Assembly (NCBI RefSeq): GCF_040412425.1
Contig: NC_089795.1
Location: 77,325,163 to 77,389,162, forward strand
Length of the DNA stretch: 64,000 bases
Reading direction: 5' to 3'
Source of the DNA: Macrobrachium rosenbergii
Taxonomy: Eukaryota > Arthropoda > Malacostraca > Decapoda > Palaemonidae
Both the position numbers and the translations under genes were made by a program. Below the pieces are notes generated by a model. The model saw only the letters and a program-made list of their open reading frames with translations. It had not been told where the DNA came from and did not search any database. The number at the start of each line of letters is the position of its first letter. Position 1 is the first letter of the stretch. This document shows, one piece after another, positions 46,891 to 63,073 of this stretch.

Positions 46891-47635
46891 CATCAATACC
46901 AATTCTCTTCTTTCCCATCTCACGTCTATTCATCTCTTGCATCGGTATGTGCCATCCATTCGGCTCCCCCTTATAAGTAGGCCTACATTTGATTGACAGC
47001 GTTACGAATTGTTTAGGCACCCCCGAAGTATATGGGCAGCTTACAGAATAATTAATGAACTGTGTTACGTTGACATAATAATCAATGCTAATGTACATAA
47101 CTATAAAAGCATTCTCATAAGTACCAATATGAACAACCTAATACTTTTCTCCTTTATTTCTTTCTAATGTTTGTTGTTAAATGAAATAACTAAGTTTACT
47201 TCTTTCAATGTTTATTGAGACATTCGCAGTTTATGCAGCGAAAGTGATAAGGAGTTACTGTATTTTTAATATATATTTAAGTAAGCGAAAATGCACCGTA
47301 TAAAGAAATGACAGTGTCTGTAAATATATCAGTCTACAGTGCTAAAGTTACAGGAAAAACCTCGCACCATAGAGCCATCAGTTATGATGATCTTGATAAC
47401 ATGAATTACCGATACGCGGCTTCCGCTTATATAAGCTGGACTAATTTCAGAACTGGTCAGTATCACAGGGACGAGCAATTCGTGTCCCTTTTTGTGACTC
47501 TCCCACGAAATGACAAGTCGAAGATGGATGAATGGACGCTTTAAGCAGCTAACGAACACGTCCGCTGGTGTGTCTGTCTGTAAAAGCCGCTCACCCGAAA
47601 GAAGAAATACCAACAAAGAAATCTCTAATCACTGA
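46889..47635. other. Unique sequence
   Basis: A plus-strand frame of 78 codons (47308-47544) has ordinary composition but no recognisable domain, so it is left uncalled. Confidence 0.35.
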
Positions 47636-47860
47636 ACAAGCCCGGTCGGCCGCAGGGGGCGGGAGACGGGAGTTCTATTTTGACAGACGTTCGTTTGTAA
47701 GACTGGCATAATGACGGCCTGAGAAACCTCGTGGGGACACAATGGGGATTTCGTGGCTGACGGGGGCACGTGGCAGACGCGTGTCTTTTGGAATTAAGGA
47801 ATTCGGAATACCTCTGGGGGCGGTGAAATCGTGGCTAATTCACGGTCAATTCCGTCGTTC
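47636..47860. other. GC-rich island in AT-rich surroundings
   Basis: GCCCGGTCGGCCGCAGGGGG, GGGAGACGGGAG, CTGACGGGGGCACGTGGCAG and CGCGTG words give a local GC and CpG content well above the rest of the window. It contains a CACGTG E-box core at about 47768. It could be a promoter, an enhancer or a piece of a GC-rich exon or repeat. No continuous coding frame was recognised. Confidence 0.4.
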
Positions 47861-48495
47861 TTTAGTTGGGAGAGTTGACGGATATCTGACCTATCTGTCA
47901 ATATACGGTTCCTTCTGAATACGTTCTGATGTGGGTGCACTCAGGATTAAATAGCGAACCCAGAATGTTTTTTCAGAAAGCGCATCTTGTGGTGAAAAAT
48001 AAATTACAAAAACTGGAACTATGCCTCTTTAATTAACAATTAAATATAGTACAAAAGGTCTTTCAGTTTTGGAATAGCATAAACCGGGAAACTAATGAGT
48101 TACCTTAATAAAATTGCGTTATATATTGCTATGCGTCACATCAGCTAGATAGAGGATCAAAATAGTCAGAAGAATGCAAATGATTCTAACCACAGCAAAC
48201 TAATCAAACGATAAATGTAAAAAAGGCAGAAGGGTAAACAATACATTGCTTCTCTTCAGGATATGAAATAAAGAATAACACAAGACTCGCGTTACCTGGA
48301 CTGGACCAATGTTTTCTGCCACTCAGAAAAAAAAAACTCAATATATCTGAAAAATCAACGTCCACAAAGCATCGTTTTAAGATTTGGTGTTAAATGCTTC
48401 CAAAATGATAAAACTAGTTCGTTTCAGATTATTTATACTTCACAGTTCGATCCTTTTGCCTGAAATTCGTTATTTACCTAGCGTTGCGATGCATA
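47861..48495. other. Unique sequence
   Basis: No feature recognised. Confidence 0.4.
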
Positions 48496-48830
48496 CTTTA
48501 GAACAGTGATTCTTGACCTAGGGGGCGAGCGCACCCTCCTAGGGGTCGTTAGCAATTTCCAGGGGGGGCCGGCGCGCGAGCCCTACGGCAAAATAAAAAA
48601 AATTCTCTAATTAAATTCATTATTCTCTTAACAAGAGTCGCTAAGAAGTAGTGTCAAGTATCTCAGTAATTCATTCCTACAAGGATAAAAACACCCCTCC
48701 TCTCTTATTTTTGTATTTTTCTTTAAATCTAGGAGGGAATTTTACTCACAGATGCAAGGGGGCGTGGAAGGAAGGACCAATTCTTAGAGGGGGCGTGGTA
48801 ATAAAAAGGTTAAAAACCACTGCTTTTGAG
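48496..48830. mobile_element. hAT-type non-autonomous DNA transposon (MITE)
   Basis: Element 48504-48822 (319 bp) begins CAGTGATTCTTGACCTAGGG and ends AAAGGTTAAAAACCACTG. These are terminal inverted repeats of the CAGTGGTTCTCAACCT kind characteristic of hAT elements. The flanking 8-mers CTTTAGAA (48496-48503) and CTTTTGAG (48823-48830) agree at 6 of 8 positions, the duplication length expected for hAT. The G-rich subterminal runs (GGGGGCG and GGGGGCGTGG) are also typical. No transposase frame remains, so it would depend on an enzyme encoded elsewhere. The plus-strand frame 48651-48860 is incidental. Confidence 0.85.
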
Positions 48831-49397
48831 AAACAGTGCTTCGTCAAATGCAGGAAATGAAAAAAAATATATCACCAGAAACTTTAATATAACTGGATCT
48901 AATTTCACCAACTAAGAACTCCGCCATTCTTGGTGCATCTCTACTCCAGGAATCTTCATCCCGCATAAGAATAAATGACGACTAGGGAAAGCTGCAATTA
49001 AATAATTGTTAAATATCATTCCAGCTTTGATGCGCCTCTGTGCAGTGACCTATAAATTCAGAGGGTCCACGAGACTGCGAACCCTAAAAAACGGAGAAAA
49101 ATTTACCCGGGCATGGGCAAAACTTTTAGTCACTTACTTTATTTTTATTTTTATCTAACACTCATTTAACGTGACCAGTCCAGGAAGCTAGGCTTACTTA
49201 CTTAAATGAAATGATTAAAAGTTTTAATTATGGAGAGTGGTTTTTCCCAAGGCCATAAAGATTTCTCCGAAGCGGGAAATGTTGCATTAGAATTTTCAAG
49301 TTTTTAATCAACATCCGTAGCTTTGCAATATTCTGCAAAGACGTAATTAATATTAACGTTTATTCTCATTCCGCTTGATGAATTCCACGGCTAAAAA
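48831..49397. other. Unique sequence
   Basis: No feature recognised. Confidence 0.4.
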
Positions 49398-49435
49398 GTG
49401 TAACGGGATTCTTCTCTCAATTCATAATCAATAGA

Positions 49436-49487
<52 letters not shown>

Positions 49488-49542
49488 TCCGCCCCTTTCT
49501 CTCGTGTTACGGGATTTTTATTTAAATTTTATAACCAGCTGA

Positions 49543-49585
<43 letters not shown>

Positions 49586-49790
49586 TTACGGGATTTTTTT
49601 CCTTTAAATTCTATAAACAAATTATCTCTCTCCCTCTCTTCCTCCCCTCTCTCTCTCTCGTGTTACGGGATTTTTTTTCTTTGAATTTTATAACCAAATG
49701 ATCTCTCTCTTTCACCCCCGTATTGCGGAATTCTTTTTTATTTTATAAGCAATGGGGATTTACATCTTTCCTCTCTCTCTTTCCCTCTGT
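49398..49790. repeat. CT-anchored minisatellite array C
   Basis: Five copies of a ~45-bp unit (core GTGTTACGGGATTTTT, then AATTTTATAACCA) start near 49398, 49505, 49583, 49660 and 49715 and alternate with (CT)n tracts of up to about 48 bp. The outermost units are the most diverged (GTGTAACGGGATTCTT and CGTATTGCGGAATTCT). Confidence 0.88.
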
Positions 49791-50054
49791 TTGAACCTCA
49801 GAGATTTGAGAGATTAGCATCCTGAAAGTGACAGATTAAATAAATTAGGAAATACTGATATAGGCAGGAAAATCCATACTCTGGAAGTAAATGGTACGAA
49901 AAACTGACCTAACCCGCTGACCCTCGAGAGTGTGACTCCCACGGAGTACCTGTTGAACTGTCGCGTCAGGAGTGGGCAGTGAAGTCGATGAATTGGAAAG
50001 GGCACATTATCAAAAAGTTCATGAGAAATCATCACATCGGTGTATGCAAAATAT

Positions 50055-50055
<1 letters not shown>
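49791..50055. other. Unique sequence between two arrays
   Basis: No feature recognised. Confidence 0.35.
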
Positions 50056-50124
<69 letters not shown>

Positions 50125-50261
50125 TGAGCGATTGATTTATGTCCCTAAAACTGACGTCACGAGAGAGAGAGAGCAAGATTGACTGGTTGATTTATAGTTA
50201 CTAAAACTGGCGTCGAAAGAGAGAGAGAGAGAGAGACTGATTTATGGTTCCTAAAACTGGC

Positions 50262-50298
<37 letters not shown>
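50056..50298. repeat. GA-anchored minisatellite array D
   Basis: Three copies of a 30-40-bp unit (GATTGATTTATGTCCCTAAA, then ACTGACGTCAC) start near 50123, 50173 and 50236, with GA tracts between and around them (the first about 65 bp). The ACTGGCGTC/ACTGACGTC edge is the most conserved part. Confidence 0.88.
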
Positions 50299-50301
<3 letters not shown>

Positions 50302-50709
50302 CATACCGGAGATGAAGTGAATCTAAATTGGAAATAAGAGACGGGTTCCTTATTAGACTGGGAGCCTTTGATTCTACTCTGTCAAGAAGGTATCAAAAGT
50401 CATAACTGCCGAGACCTGAGATGAAATGGGTATTGGGAAGCGCGAAAATTGACATCATTCTTTTTGATCGGTTTTTCAGTGACGAAGAGAGACCGTGTCG
50501 GACAGGACTACCCAGAAGATCAAGTTTGGTAACTGAATGAAAACTGTGCTGATAGAACTTTTCTTCCTGAGTGGCAACAAACTGTCCTTTAAATACAAGT
50601 ATGTTTAAATACTGAGGAAATACTGCAGGGCAAGAGGCTTCCACATTTTTGAAGTAAATGAAATTAAAGTGATGAAACCGTTTGACCCTCGAGTTCCCTG
50701 TCTCAACTC
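50299..50709. other. Unique sequence
   Basis: No feature recognised. Confidence 0.4.
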
Positions 50710-50840
50710 ATTATTATTATTATTATTCAGAAGATGAACCCTATTCATATGGAACAAGCCCACAAAAGGGGTTACCGACTTGAAACTCAAGCTTACAAAG
50801 AATATGGTGTTCATACTAAAGAAATAACAGAAGGTAATGG
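50710..50840 (+). repeat. (ATT)n-linked repeat, copy 2
   Basis: A short ATT run (50710-50727) is followed by CAGAAGATGAACCCTATTC, TGGAACAAGCCCACA, GACTTGAAACTCAAGCTT and AAAGAATATGGTGTTCAT, colinear with 45432-45520. Confidence 0.7.
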
Positions 50841-51186
50841 GAAATACAGAAAGAGGAGATCTGTAATTAGAAGAACAGACAAATTAACTAACAAATCAGT
50901 AGCTTTTTCTGACAAAAGAATGTAATAACATGTAAACTTAGCCAGAAAGTGACTCGTAGATATAAACCTATATATGTTAATGGATCCTCAGACAGTTCAT
51001 TATTTCTGTCATGACTGATATAAATTAGTTTCCATGAAAAATGTCTAATATGCCCAAAAGGATCATTTAAAAAAAATTACTTCTTAAATACGTCTAAAGC
51101 ACTATGATTATCATAACCAAATTCATTACTCGTCTAATATTATATCAGGGATAGAAAATAAACCGTGACTGATAATCGAGAACACC

Positions 51187-51189
<3 letters not shown>
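50841..51189. other. Unique sequence
   Basis: No feature recognised. Confidence 0.35.

Positions 51190-51252
<63 letters not shown>
51190..51252. repeat. (GA)n microsatellite
   Basis: Uninterrupted GA run. Confidence 0.95.
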
Positions 51253-55549
<4,297 letters not shown>

Positions 55550-55550
55550 G

Positions 55551-55575
55551 GGGTCGGGACTTGTTGTCCCGGCCC
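55551..55575. repeat. GC-rich hairpin
   Basis: GGGTCGGGAC, loop TTGTT, GTCCCGGCCC: a 10-bp stem with a single T-G pair in AT-rich surroundings. The function is unknown. Confidence 0.7.
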
Positions 55576-55612
55576 TCTTATATTGACATCATTTTAACAG
55601 CATGAGTAGCAC

Positions 55613-55652
55613 GTACTACTACTACTACTACTACAGCACTACTACTACTAAA
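55613..55652. repeat. (CTA)n microsatellite
   Basis: ACT/CTA units with one CAG interruption. Confidence 0.85.
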
Positions 55653-56550
55653 AGAACTGAAACAGTCTTTCCTAATTTCCCTTCCACATTTAAACTAGTC
55701 TAATTTTAGAAACGCGGCCCAGACTTACACATCGTCTCCGTCTTTCTGATTCGAATGGAAGATGGAAACAAAAGCACTATTAAATGCTGTCACGAGCCGA
55801 CATTATGACATCCTTGGTTCGTTTTCAAATATAGACGCAGCTACCGGTGCTTGTTACTTACTATCCTCGGGAACGTCAAATCAATGCCAACTAAATGATA
55901 TGACGTTTATTGAATTCGAACATAATGCTTACGACTTTGCTAATATATTCACACTCAATAACCACTTTGAATTTCCTTCTGATTTTTTTTTATTTTCTTT
56001 CCTAAAACGTCGTCAGCTTTCCTCATGTTTCAAATTCGTCTTGTTGCTGAGTGAATAACGGTCTCATCAGACCTTGCCTAGGCACGTGTACGAGAGACCT
56101 CAGTGTGATATAGTCCTCCGCTTGGAAGGGGGAGAAACAACGGCTCTATTCATATTTTATGGCGTTTAGACCACGATGCACGCAAATTATGAGTGATAAC
56201 GCCCAATGGAATTATTCACTCAGTCACTGAATTTCTAGCGATCACAGAAACATTACTGCTAAATAAGGCTTCTGAAAATTGTGAACTTTCTCTAGAAGGC
56301 AGTTTTTCTAGTCCTTATCTTTGTTTAGACTACCATTATTATTATTTTTTTTATGTGCTGATTCTTTTGTTTTCCGTCTTGCAGGACTGACCAAGGTAAT
56401 TCTCTCAAAATCTACATAGACTCACCTCACCCGTCCTTGTAATAAAGAATTTGAAGTTAATTAAAATATGAAGAATTCTACTGTATTAGATTACTTGTCT
56501 ATTTACGTCTTATATTTTCAACAATACGTATTGATTATTTCATTCTAATT
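55653..56550. other. Unique sequence
   Basis: A plus-strand frame (55762-56058, 98 codons) has balanced composition but no recognisable domain. Confidence 0.4.
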
Positions 56551-56560
56551 CATCCAAACC

Positions 56561-56850
56561 CAGTTACTCGTTGGGCGAGTGGGTTCCGTTCTCAGGTAGC
56601 ACTCTGCTGGCCGCGAGTTCGAATCTCCGACCGGCCAATGAAGAATAAGAGGAATCTATTTCTGGTGATAGAAATTCATTTCTCGTTATAAACAAATTCT
56701 GATTCCTACAATAAGCTGTAGGTCCCGTTGCTGGGTAACCAATTGGTTCTTAGCCGTAAAATAAATCTAACTTTTCAGGAATAGTATTACCTCTAGATGA
56801 GCTGTTGACCAGCTCAGTGCAGTCTGCTAAACTAAGGTATACTTAACTTT
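56561..56850 (+). mobile_element. SINE-1, full-length copy
   Basis: The tRNA-like head has A box TGGGCGAGTGG (56572-56582; one mismatch to consensus) and a consensus B-box core GTTCGAATC (56617-56625), 45 bases apart as in a class-I tRNA gene. The body matches the copies at 25970 and 27715 (AGAAATTCATTTCTCG, GGTCCCGTTGCTGGGTAACC, AGCTCAGTG). It ends GGTATACTTAACTTTTTT. A weak duplication (TTCATCCAA against TTCTATCCAA) flanks it. This is the best copy for seeing the polymerase III promoter. Confidence 0.92.
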
Positions 56851-58352
56851 TTTCTATCCAATTAATTGACTACTTTAGAAGGCCATCACACTGATTCAGT
56901 GATACATGATTACAAAAGTGAACAAGTACTGACAATAAATATTATTTATAACATCTATTCCGGTCATACGCAACGACGATGCACGAAACGACTCAGCTTG
57001 ACCGTACAATGACAAAAGAAACGCAAACAAATGCATGAAACGAAGATTACAGATGTCGTATACTGCAGCTGCCAAGAGCCACAAAATACGGTAACAGAAG
57101 GATAGCACAGACATTACTGTATTTTTTTTATAAGAGAGAGAGAGAGAATTTTCTGTCTTTGTTCACGTAACATTTGAAGTATCATCCTTCCATCTTTAAA
57201 ATCCGCGCGACCATCGGAAAAAAATAACATAACGATCTGGCCATCTGACGGTGAGATGGATAAACACCTTATTAAAAGAGGCTTAAATCGCTCGCTCGCC
57301 TCCAGCGAAGTGAGAAAGATGTGTCCGCAGAACTAACGTATAATCTTTGCAACTTAATATATTTCTTATTTTGGGGAAAGTTTTCTAGTTATTTGCTGTT
57401 ATTTGTCTTGTTTAAGATGTATGATTTCATATAGGCCTATTTGTCCAATTGCAAGGACGTCAAAGCTCTATAAAAACCTATTTCAACTTTTTTTCTATTA
57501 ATAACTATATTTTCATCATTTGTGAGAATCAGGCAATAAGATGTAAAGAATGATATGTCATAAACAACAAAGCAAGCACTAAAATAATTTAATGAAATGA
57601 AATATAAATCTATCTCTTCATATAATGCCTAATCCTCCACGTAATACCCTTGGTCATGCAAATTAGCTTTATCAGTTTTAACCTCGCTAACCAGCTTAAG
57701 CATCAAATACATACAGTGATTAAACCACTACACGGACTTACTGTAATAAGATTAATATAAATCCGGAATCCGTACAAAAGGTACAGTTCCTAGACTTCGT
57801 GTGAGTGTATAAATGAAAGCAGTAAATCTACTAAATCATATCATAGGAAACAAGAAAAGCGTCTGGAATTTTCCGAAGCAACTTCACAGGCAGCAGGCAA
57901 CATCTGGAAATTCCATTTTTCTTTTTATTGAAGACACATCTGAAACTATAAGAGAAAAATTTTTTTCCTCAGAAGTCTTTCACTCAAAATCTCCTTCCAT
58001 CAGCCTTTCAAGAACCATTACCTAAGTAATGGAGACGCATTTCCTCGTCTTATTGCTGTCTGCGGACGTACTGCCGTTATCAGCTTCTATTTGTGATTCC
58101 CTTTCTCCCTTCCGATACTAAACAAATCTGAACAATTTAAAATTTCTCGTTACTTTTCTGAAAATTACCAATAGTCTTTGCACATAATTCTTTTTTTTTT
58201 AAACCTAATTTACTTCCCAGTTCGATTCTCCGTACTGGGTATATCACCCTGGAACTTCACTGCACAACCCAGTGTGTGCCTACCCGACTCCCCATTCGGC
58301 AACTTGCCTAATCCTGTGCTGTATATCCTACGTTTTGTCTCTTATGTCCCTT

Positions 58353-58355
<3 letters not shown>
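56851..58355. other. Unique sequence
   Basis: Near 58219 the word CCCAGTTCGATTCTCCGTAC resembles an isolated B box with no A box. No gene recognised. Confidence 0.4.

Positions 58356-58418
<63 letters not shown>
58356..58418. repeat. (TA)n-(CA)n compound microsatellite
   Basis: TA tract to 58404 passes into CA repeats and then directly into the palindromic repeat. Confidence 0.95.
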
Positions 58419-58642
58419 AGCATTGAAAGCTATAAACGTCCTTTGGTATCCGATTTGCTTTACTCGAAATAATATATTTTCATATATGTTACCCGATGGG
58501 GAATTTTATCAACTAAAAATTCCCCTTCGGCTAACATATATGAAAATATATTATGTCCAAGGTAGAGCGAACTGGATATTAAAGGACGTTTGTAGTTTAA
58601 TGCTTGTGTATGAATCACGGTGATGTGACAAAATTTATTCAT
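58417..58642. repeat. Palindromic form of the (TA)n-linked arm repeat
   Basis: The left arm 58417-58514 and right arm 58515-58606 are inverted copies of each other (for example ACGTCCTTTGG against GGACGTTTGTAG, and ATAATATATTTTCATATATG against CATATATGAAAATATATTA). Both match the single arms at 14797 and 32435. The right arm continues into GAATCACGGTGATGTGAC and then (TA)n. Here two full arms face each other, giving about a 90-bp snap-back stem with almost no loop. Confidence 0.85.
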
Positions 58643-59426
58643 ATATATATGTGTATATATAAATATGTTTTTTTTGCTAGAACCTTACCTTATGCCTCAG
58701 AATGAGTAATATGATCCATGGCTGTTGCGTAAAGGTGTAAGAAGCCTCACTTTAACGATAATCCCAGATTCTTTTTCATTTCAATTTCCTCCTTGACTTC
58801 CAGATAATCCTTGACAGGAAGTCAATTTATTTCCCATCCCTTTCAAGATATTGTTCATTTTTTTCTGTAATGGCTTCCAAATCCATTTGGTATTATATTA
58901 CTGTTTAAATAATCTCACCAAATTAAATATATATTCCACTCTTTTGAAGGTTTAGGGAGCACCGGTTTAAAGGAAACTAAGATTTACGTTAAAAAATATT
59001 ACTATTGGAATTCACGATTATAAACTATACTTTTACTTTTCTTTGATTCTTTGTTATTCCGCTTCTGTCAGAACACTGTTCGTAATTTTTTACCACTTTC
59101 AGGTTTACTCATGACAAACCATATAAACAAGAGTCATTTCATTACGATAATCAATGGAATTCTTAGAAAATAAATTTTATAACCTCGTTTTACGGCATTT
59201 CAAATACTGCCAAAATGTCACGTCTTCTTCCTCGAACACATGGAACCAGAGGACCTTTTCGTGAAAAAAAGTCCTCATCAACATAAAATCGTTGTTCCCA
59301 ACCCCCCACGGCCCCGCAACCCGGCCCACACTATTACAGATCCTGGAAAGTCATTCACATTCCAAGATTTCAAGTTTGGTCATGACTAAATCAATTCTTT
59401 AAACGCCTGAACGTTCACTTTCAAGG
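58643..59426. other. Unique AT-rich sequence
   Basis: No feature recognised. Confidence 0.4.
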
Positions 59427-59505
<79 letters not shown>

Positions 59506-59565
59506 AATGCTATACATATACAGTATATGTTTATTTTATATGAGTTCAAAATTTTTGTCTTCACA

Positions 59566-59627
<62 letters not shown>

Positions 59628-59637
59628 TATATATATA

Positions 59638-59725
<88 letters not shown>
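59427..59725. repeat. Cluster of three (TA)n tracts
   Basis: TA runs at 59427-59502, 59569-59621 and 59639-59725. The spacers carry TATACAGTATATGTTTATTT and TGTACATATATATACTGTATA words, which are near-palindromic. Confidence 0.95.
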
Positions 59726-59727
<2 letters not shown>

Positions 59728-60726
59728 AAAAGCTCATCTTGAAAACACAACACTAATTTGAAACAATAAACATACACACAAACAAATAAACACTACACAA
59801 AATCACTGGGATCTTTCAGAACAAGAACGTTTAAAGCATGACTGATGGCCAAAGGTTAGAAATTAGTCGAACTCTTGGCATCGTTGAATCAAGACACTGA
59901 AAGTGAAAAAGGACGATTGTGCTCACGCAACAATGTCATCAACAAATCAGACGAATCAGATCGGGGAGTTATGGACACGACAAGGGGGTGAAAGAACAGG
60001 AAATTACTTTGAGACTTTTAACGTTACGTGAGTTTGTCCACCAAAACCACAATATTGAGACAATGACCAGAATGTGAGCAGCAATGGTCGTTTCATGGAA
60101 TAGCGATAAAATTATGTAAATGAATGTTGCATTCAGTAGTTATCTCAATGACAGCATCGTGAAATGCTGTCAAGACCCAAAGATTCAGTTATCTGGATAA
60201 TCTTTAATTTCTCTTTTCTTTTTAACAGTCATGAGTTTTTTTGTTGTTGTTTTCTTTTTTCATTCGGAATGAGGCTACAACACATACAAATGTGATTCTG
60301 CCAAGACTTGAGCAGTTGCGGATTTTTCACAAGTCCAGTGGTTGCTAATATCAAGCATGCGAAAACTCTTTACTCTTTAGAGTTATGCGTCTCTTTATTT
60401 TCTTTTTATTCCAAGAATTAAGACATGTATAACAACACAATCCATGTAAACTACAATGAGGTATAAAATGATATACCAAAGCAGAAGTAAAATCGAACGT
60501 AATTCACTGCAATTCTTTTTAAATTAATATCCATTAAATAATCTTACCCAGATAGGTAACTGTAATCTCGTTATACCAAATTACCATAACAATAACGATC
60601 ATCAACAAATATACGAGTATCTGGGAATTCGCATGGAAGGACTACTGAATGAATAAACACAAAGGCTGCAAACAAGAATTCGCATTCAAGAAGTTCTGAA
60701 GCAGACGAAACTCCCAATATATTCTC

Positions 60727-60729
<3 letters not shown>
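59726..60729. other. Unique sequence
   Basis: No feature recognised. Confidence 0.4.

Positions 60730-60794
<65 letters not shown>
60730..60794. repeat. (CT)n microsatellite
   Basis: Uninterrupted CT run. Confidence 0.95.
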
Positions 60795-60798
<4 letters not shown>

Positions 60799-61259
60799 AT
60801 TTTATTTATCTAATGAGTTAATAAAACGATTCTGGTCACATAAATGGCATGATGCTTATGTCCAGTAAAGATAATCGCATAATACACAGGAATGCTCATT
60901 TGCAAGATAAACGATCCTATTTACAAACAGATTTTGGGGGGCGAGACACAGAGTTGGCCTCTGCGTCATTCTGCTGATTGCGTAACATTGGAACAAGATG
61001 GCAATATCCTATTTGTAACTCTTATCAAAACAACCACATACGCAAAACTACCAGATGTTGGCGTGCGACTGAGCATAGCAAATATATAGAAAAAGAATAA
61101 ATGAACATTTAAGTTGTGGTAGAATGATGGATAAAAATGAAATATGAATACTCAATTCCCTTTCCTCTGCTTCTATTTGAGAGCTGTTGTTTCATTATCC
61201 ATTTTTCCCCAAGAAAATCATAGAAAAGGAATGCATTTATAGCTCCTGGAAATCACAAA

Positions 61260-61263
<4 letters not shown>
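60795..61263. other. Unique sequence
   Basis: No feature recognised. Confidence 0.35.

Positions 61264-61354
<91 letters not shown>
61264..61354. repeat. (GA)n microsatellite
   Basis: GA run with one CA interruption near 61325. Confidence 0.95.
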
Positions 61355-61453
61355 TGTGTAAGATATCAGAATGGGATTCTTGTAACAGACAAACATATAC
61401 CACAAACACAAATGAAATTGGTCAATGTAACATTCCTCATGTATGTCCATTAC

Positions 61454-61590
<137 letters not shown>

Positions 61591-62260
61591 TATATAGTAT
61601 ATATAACCATAAGTGAATAAACAAAATAGTAAAAAATATAAGAATAAACAGATATAAGTCACGAAATGAATAAGTAAATACAATGGCGCCTGAGTTAACC
61701 CTTTGCGAGGGAACTCAACCCCAAGACTAAAGTCATTGCACAAGGGCCATGGAGAATCCGACGAATGAGAACATTGGCAACTATGTGTAGCACCTCAGTA
61801 GACTGCAGGCACAAATGGCGGCCGAGATACTCCAATCACGTAAGGGAATCATAACTGGGAAGACGTGATGCTGAATGCTTAACTTACAATGACGGTTGTA
61901 TAATCTATTTTAAAGTTCTCAGTGACGTATGCTACGCGCACGAACATCAAACAATTATACTTGAAGTTTATATATATATTTTATATATATATACACATGT
62001 ATATATATACATACATACGTACATACATACATATCTGTATTTGCGGTTTGTAATGTTGAAGACTTTCTGGATGTCTATCCTATTTAACTGTGCAGTAAAG
62101 CGATTTAACTCACTAGCTTGCAACTCAAGAGAGAGATACTCATTTTTTCCAATTATAATTCGGAGGGAATCCTTTGAGTAGGCTTTGCCTCTTTCATTTG
62201 TAGAGTGACTGTAACTATTTGCACACTTCTCTCCGTCTGCCAGGCTATTTCACTCAACTC

Positions 62261-62262
<2 letters not shown>
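61591..62262. other. Unique sequence
   Basis: A TA/CATA patch lies at 61965-62035. No gene recognised. Confidence 0.35.

Positions 62263-62316
<54 letters not shown>
62263..62316. repeat. (GA)n microsatellite
   Basis: Uninterrupted GA run. Confidence 0.95.
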
Positions 62317-62319
<3 letters not shown>

Positions 62320-62392
62320 CTAATAAGAAATGGAAGTTTTTTTTAGTGAAGTTTACGACGGAGTGCAAGATGTTTTGAAAACAAAGGGCTCA

Positions 62393-62498
<106 letters not shown>

Positions 62499-62502
62499 GT
62501 CA

Positions 62503-62791
62503 CAGGCAGATACAAAACCAGGCATTTTCTCGAACTGCAAAGAAATTTCAGGCAGATAGCGAGATGCACTTAGGGACATTTTTTGATCCCCCATGGGTTA
62601 GTATTAAACGCGGCGAAACAGTAACTCACCTACACTGTTTCGCCGTGTTTAGTACTAGCCCCTGGGGTGTCAAATGTATTTCGCCGTGTTTAGTATTGCT
62701 AGCCTGGGGATCAAATGTCCCTAAGCGCATTTGGCTATCTGCCTGAAAATTCAGAAAGTTCGTGAAATGCCTGGTTACGCATATCTGCCTG
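62503..62791. mobile_element. Foldback element inserted in (TA)n
   Basis: It begins CAGGCAGATAC and ends TATCTGCCTG. Inverted arms of about 120 bp face each other (CCAGGCATTT against AAATGCCTGG, CTTAGGGACAT against ATGTCCCTAAG, TTCAGGCAGATAG against CTATCTGCCTGAA). A central pair, GGCGAAACAGT and ACACTGTTTCGCC, forms an inner hairpin, with an extra TTTCGCCGTGTTTAGTA duplicated in the right half. The whole 289 bp sits between TA tracts (62396-62494 and 62795-62855), as if it had inserted at TA. There is no coding capacity. It may be a Tc1/mariner-like or unclassified MITE. Confidence 0.8.

Positions 62792-62794
<3 letters not shown>

Positions 62795-62855
<61 letters not shown>
62795..62855. 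repeat. (TA)n tract right of the foldback element
   Basis: Pure TA, about 60 bp. Confidence 0.97.
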
Positions 62856-62858
<3 letters not shown>

Positions 62859-63026
62859 AAAAGTAGTAATATACAGGTATCTCGATGTCCTTACAATGAG
62901 ATTTAATATTTCTGAATAAAACTTATCTTTTTACGTACGCAATCTGGAGACAATCGGGTAATGAAATTAATCTCATTTTTAATAAAACAACTCCTTATAA
63001 CAGCACATATTTTTTGTTCGAATATA

Positions 63027-63029
<3 letters not shown>
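62856..63029. other. Unique sequence
   Basis: No feature recognised. Confidence 0.3.

Positions 63030-63071
<42 letters not shown>
63030..63071. repeat. (GA)n microsatellite
   Basis: Uninterrupted GA run. Confidence 0.95.

Positions 63072-63073
<2 letters not shown>

Noticed and set aside
58200..58260. tRNA or SINE head at CCCAGTTCGATTCTCCGTAC
   Set aside because: There is a B-box-like word, but no A box at the right distance and no body homologous to the SINE families.
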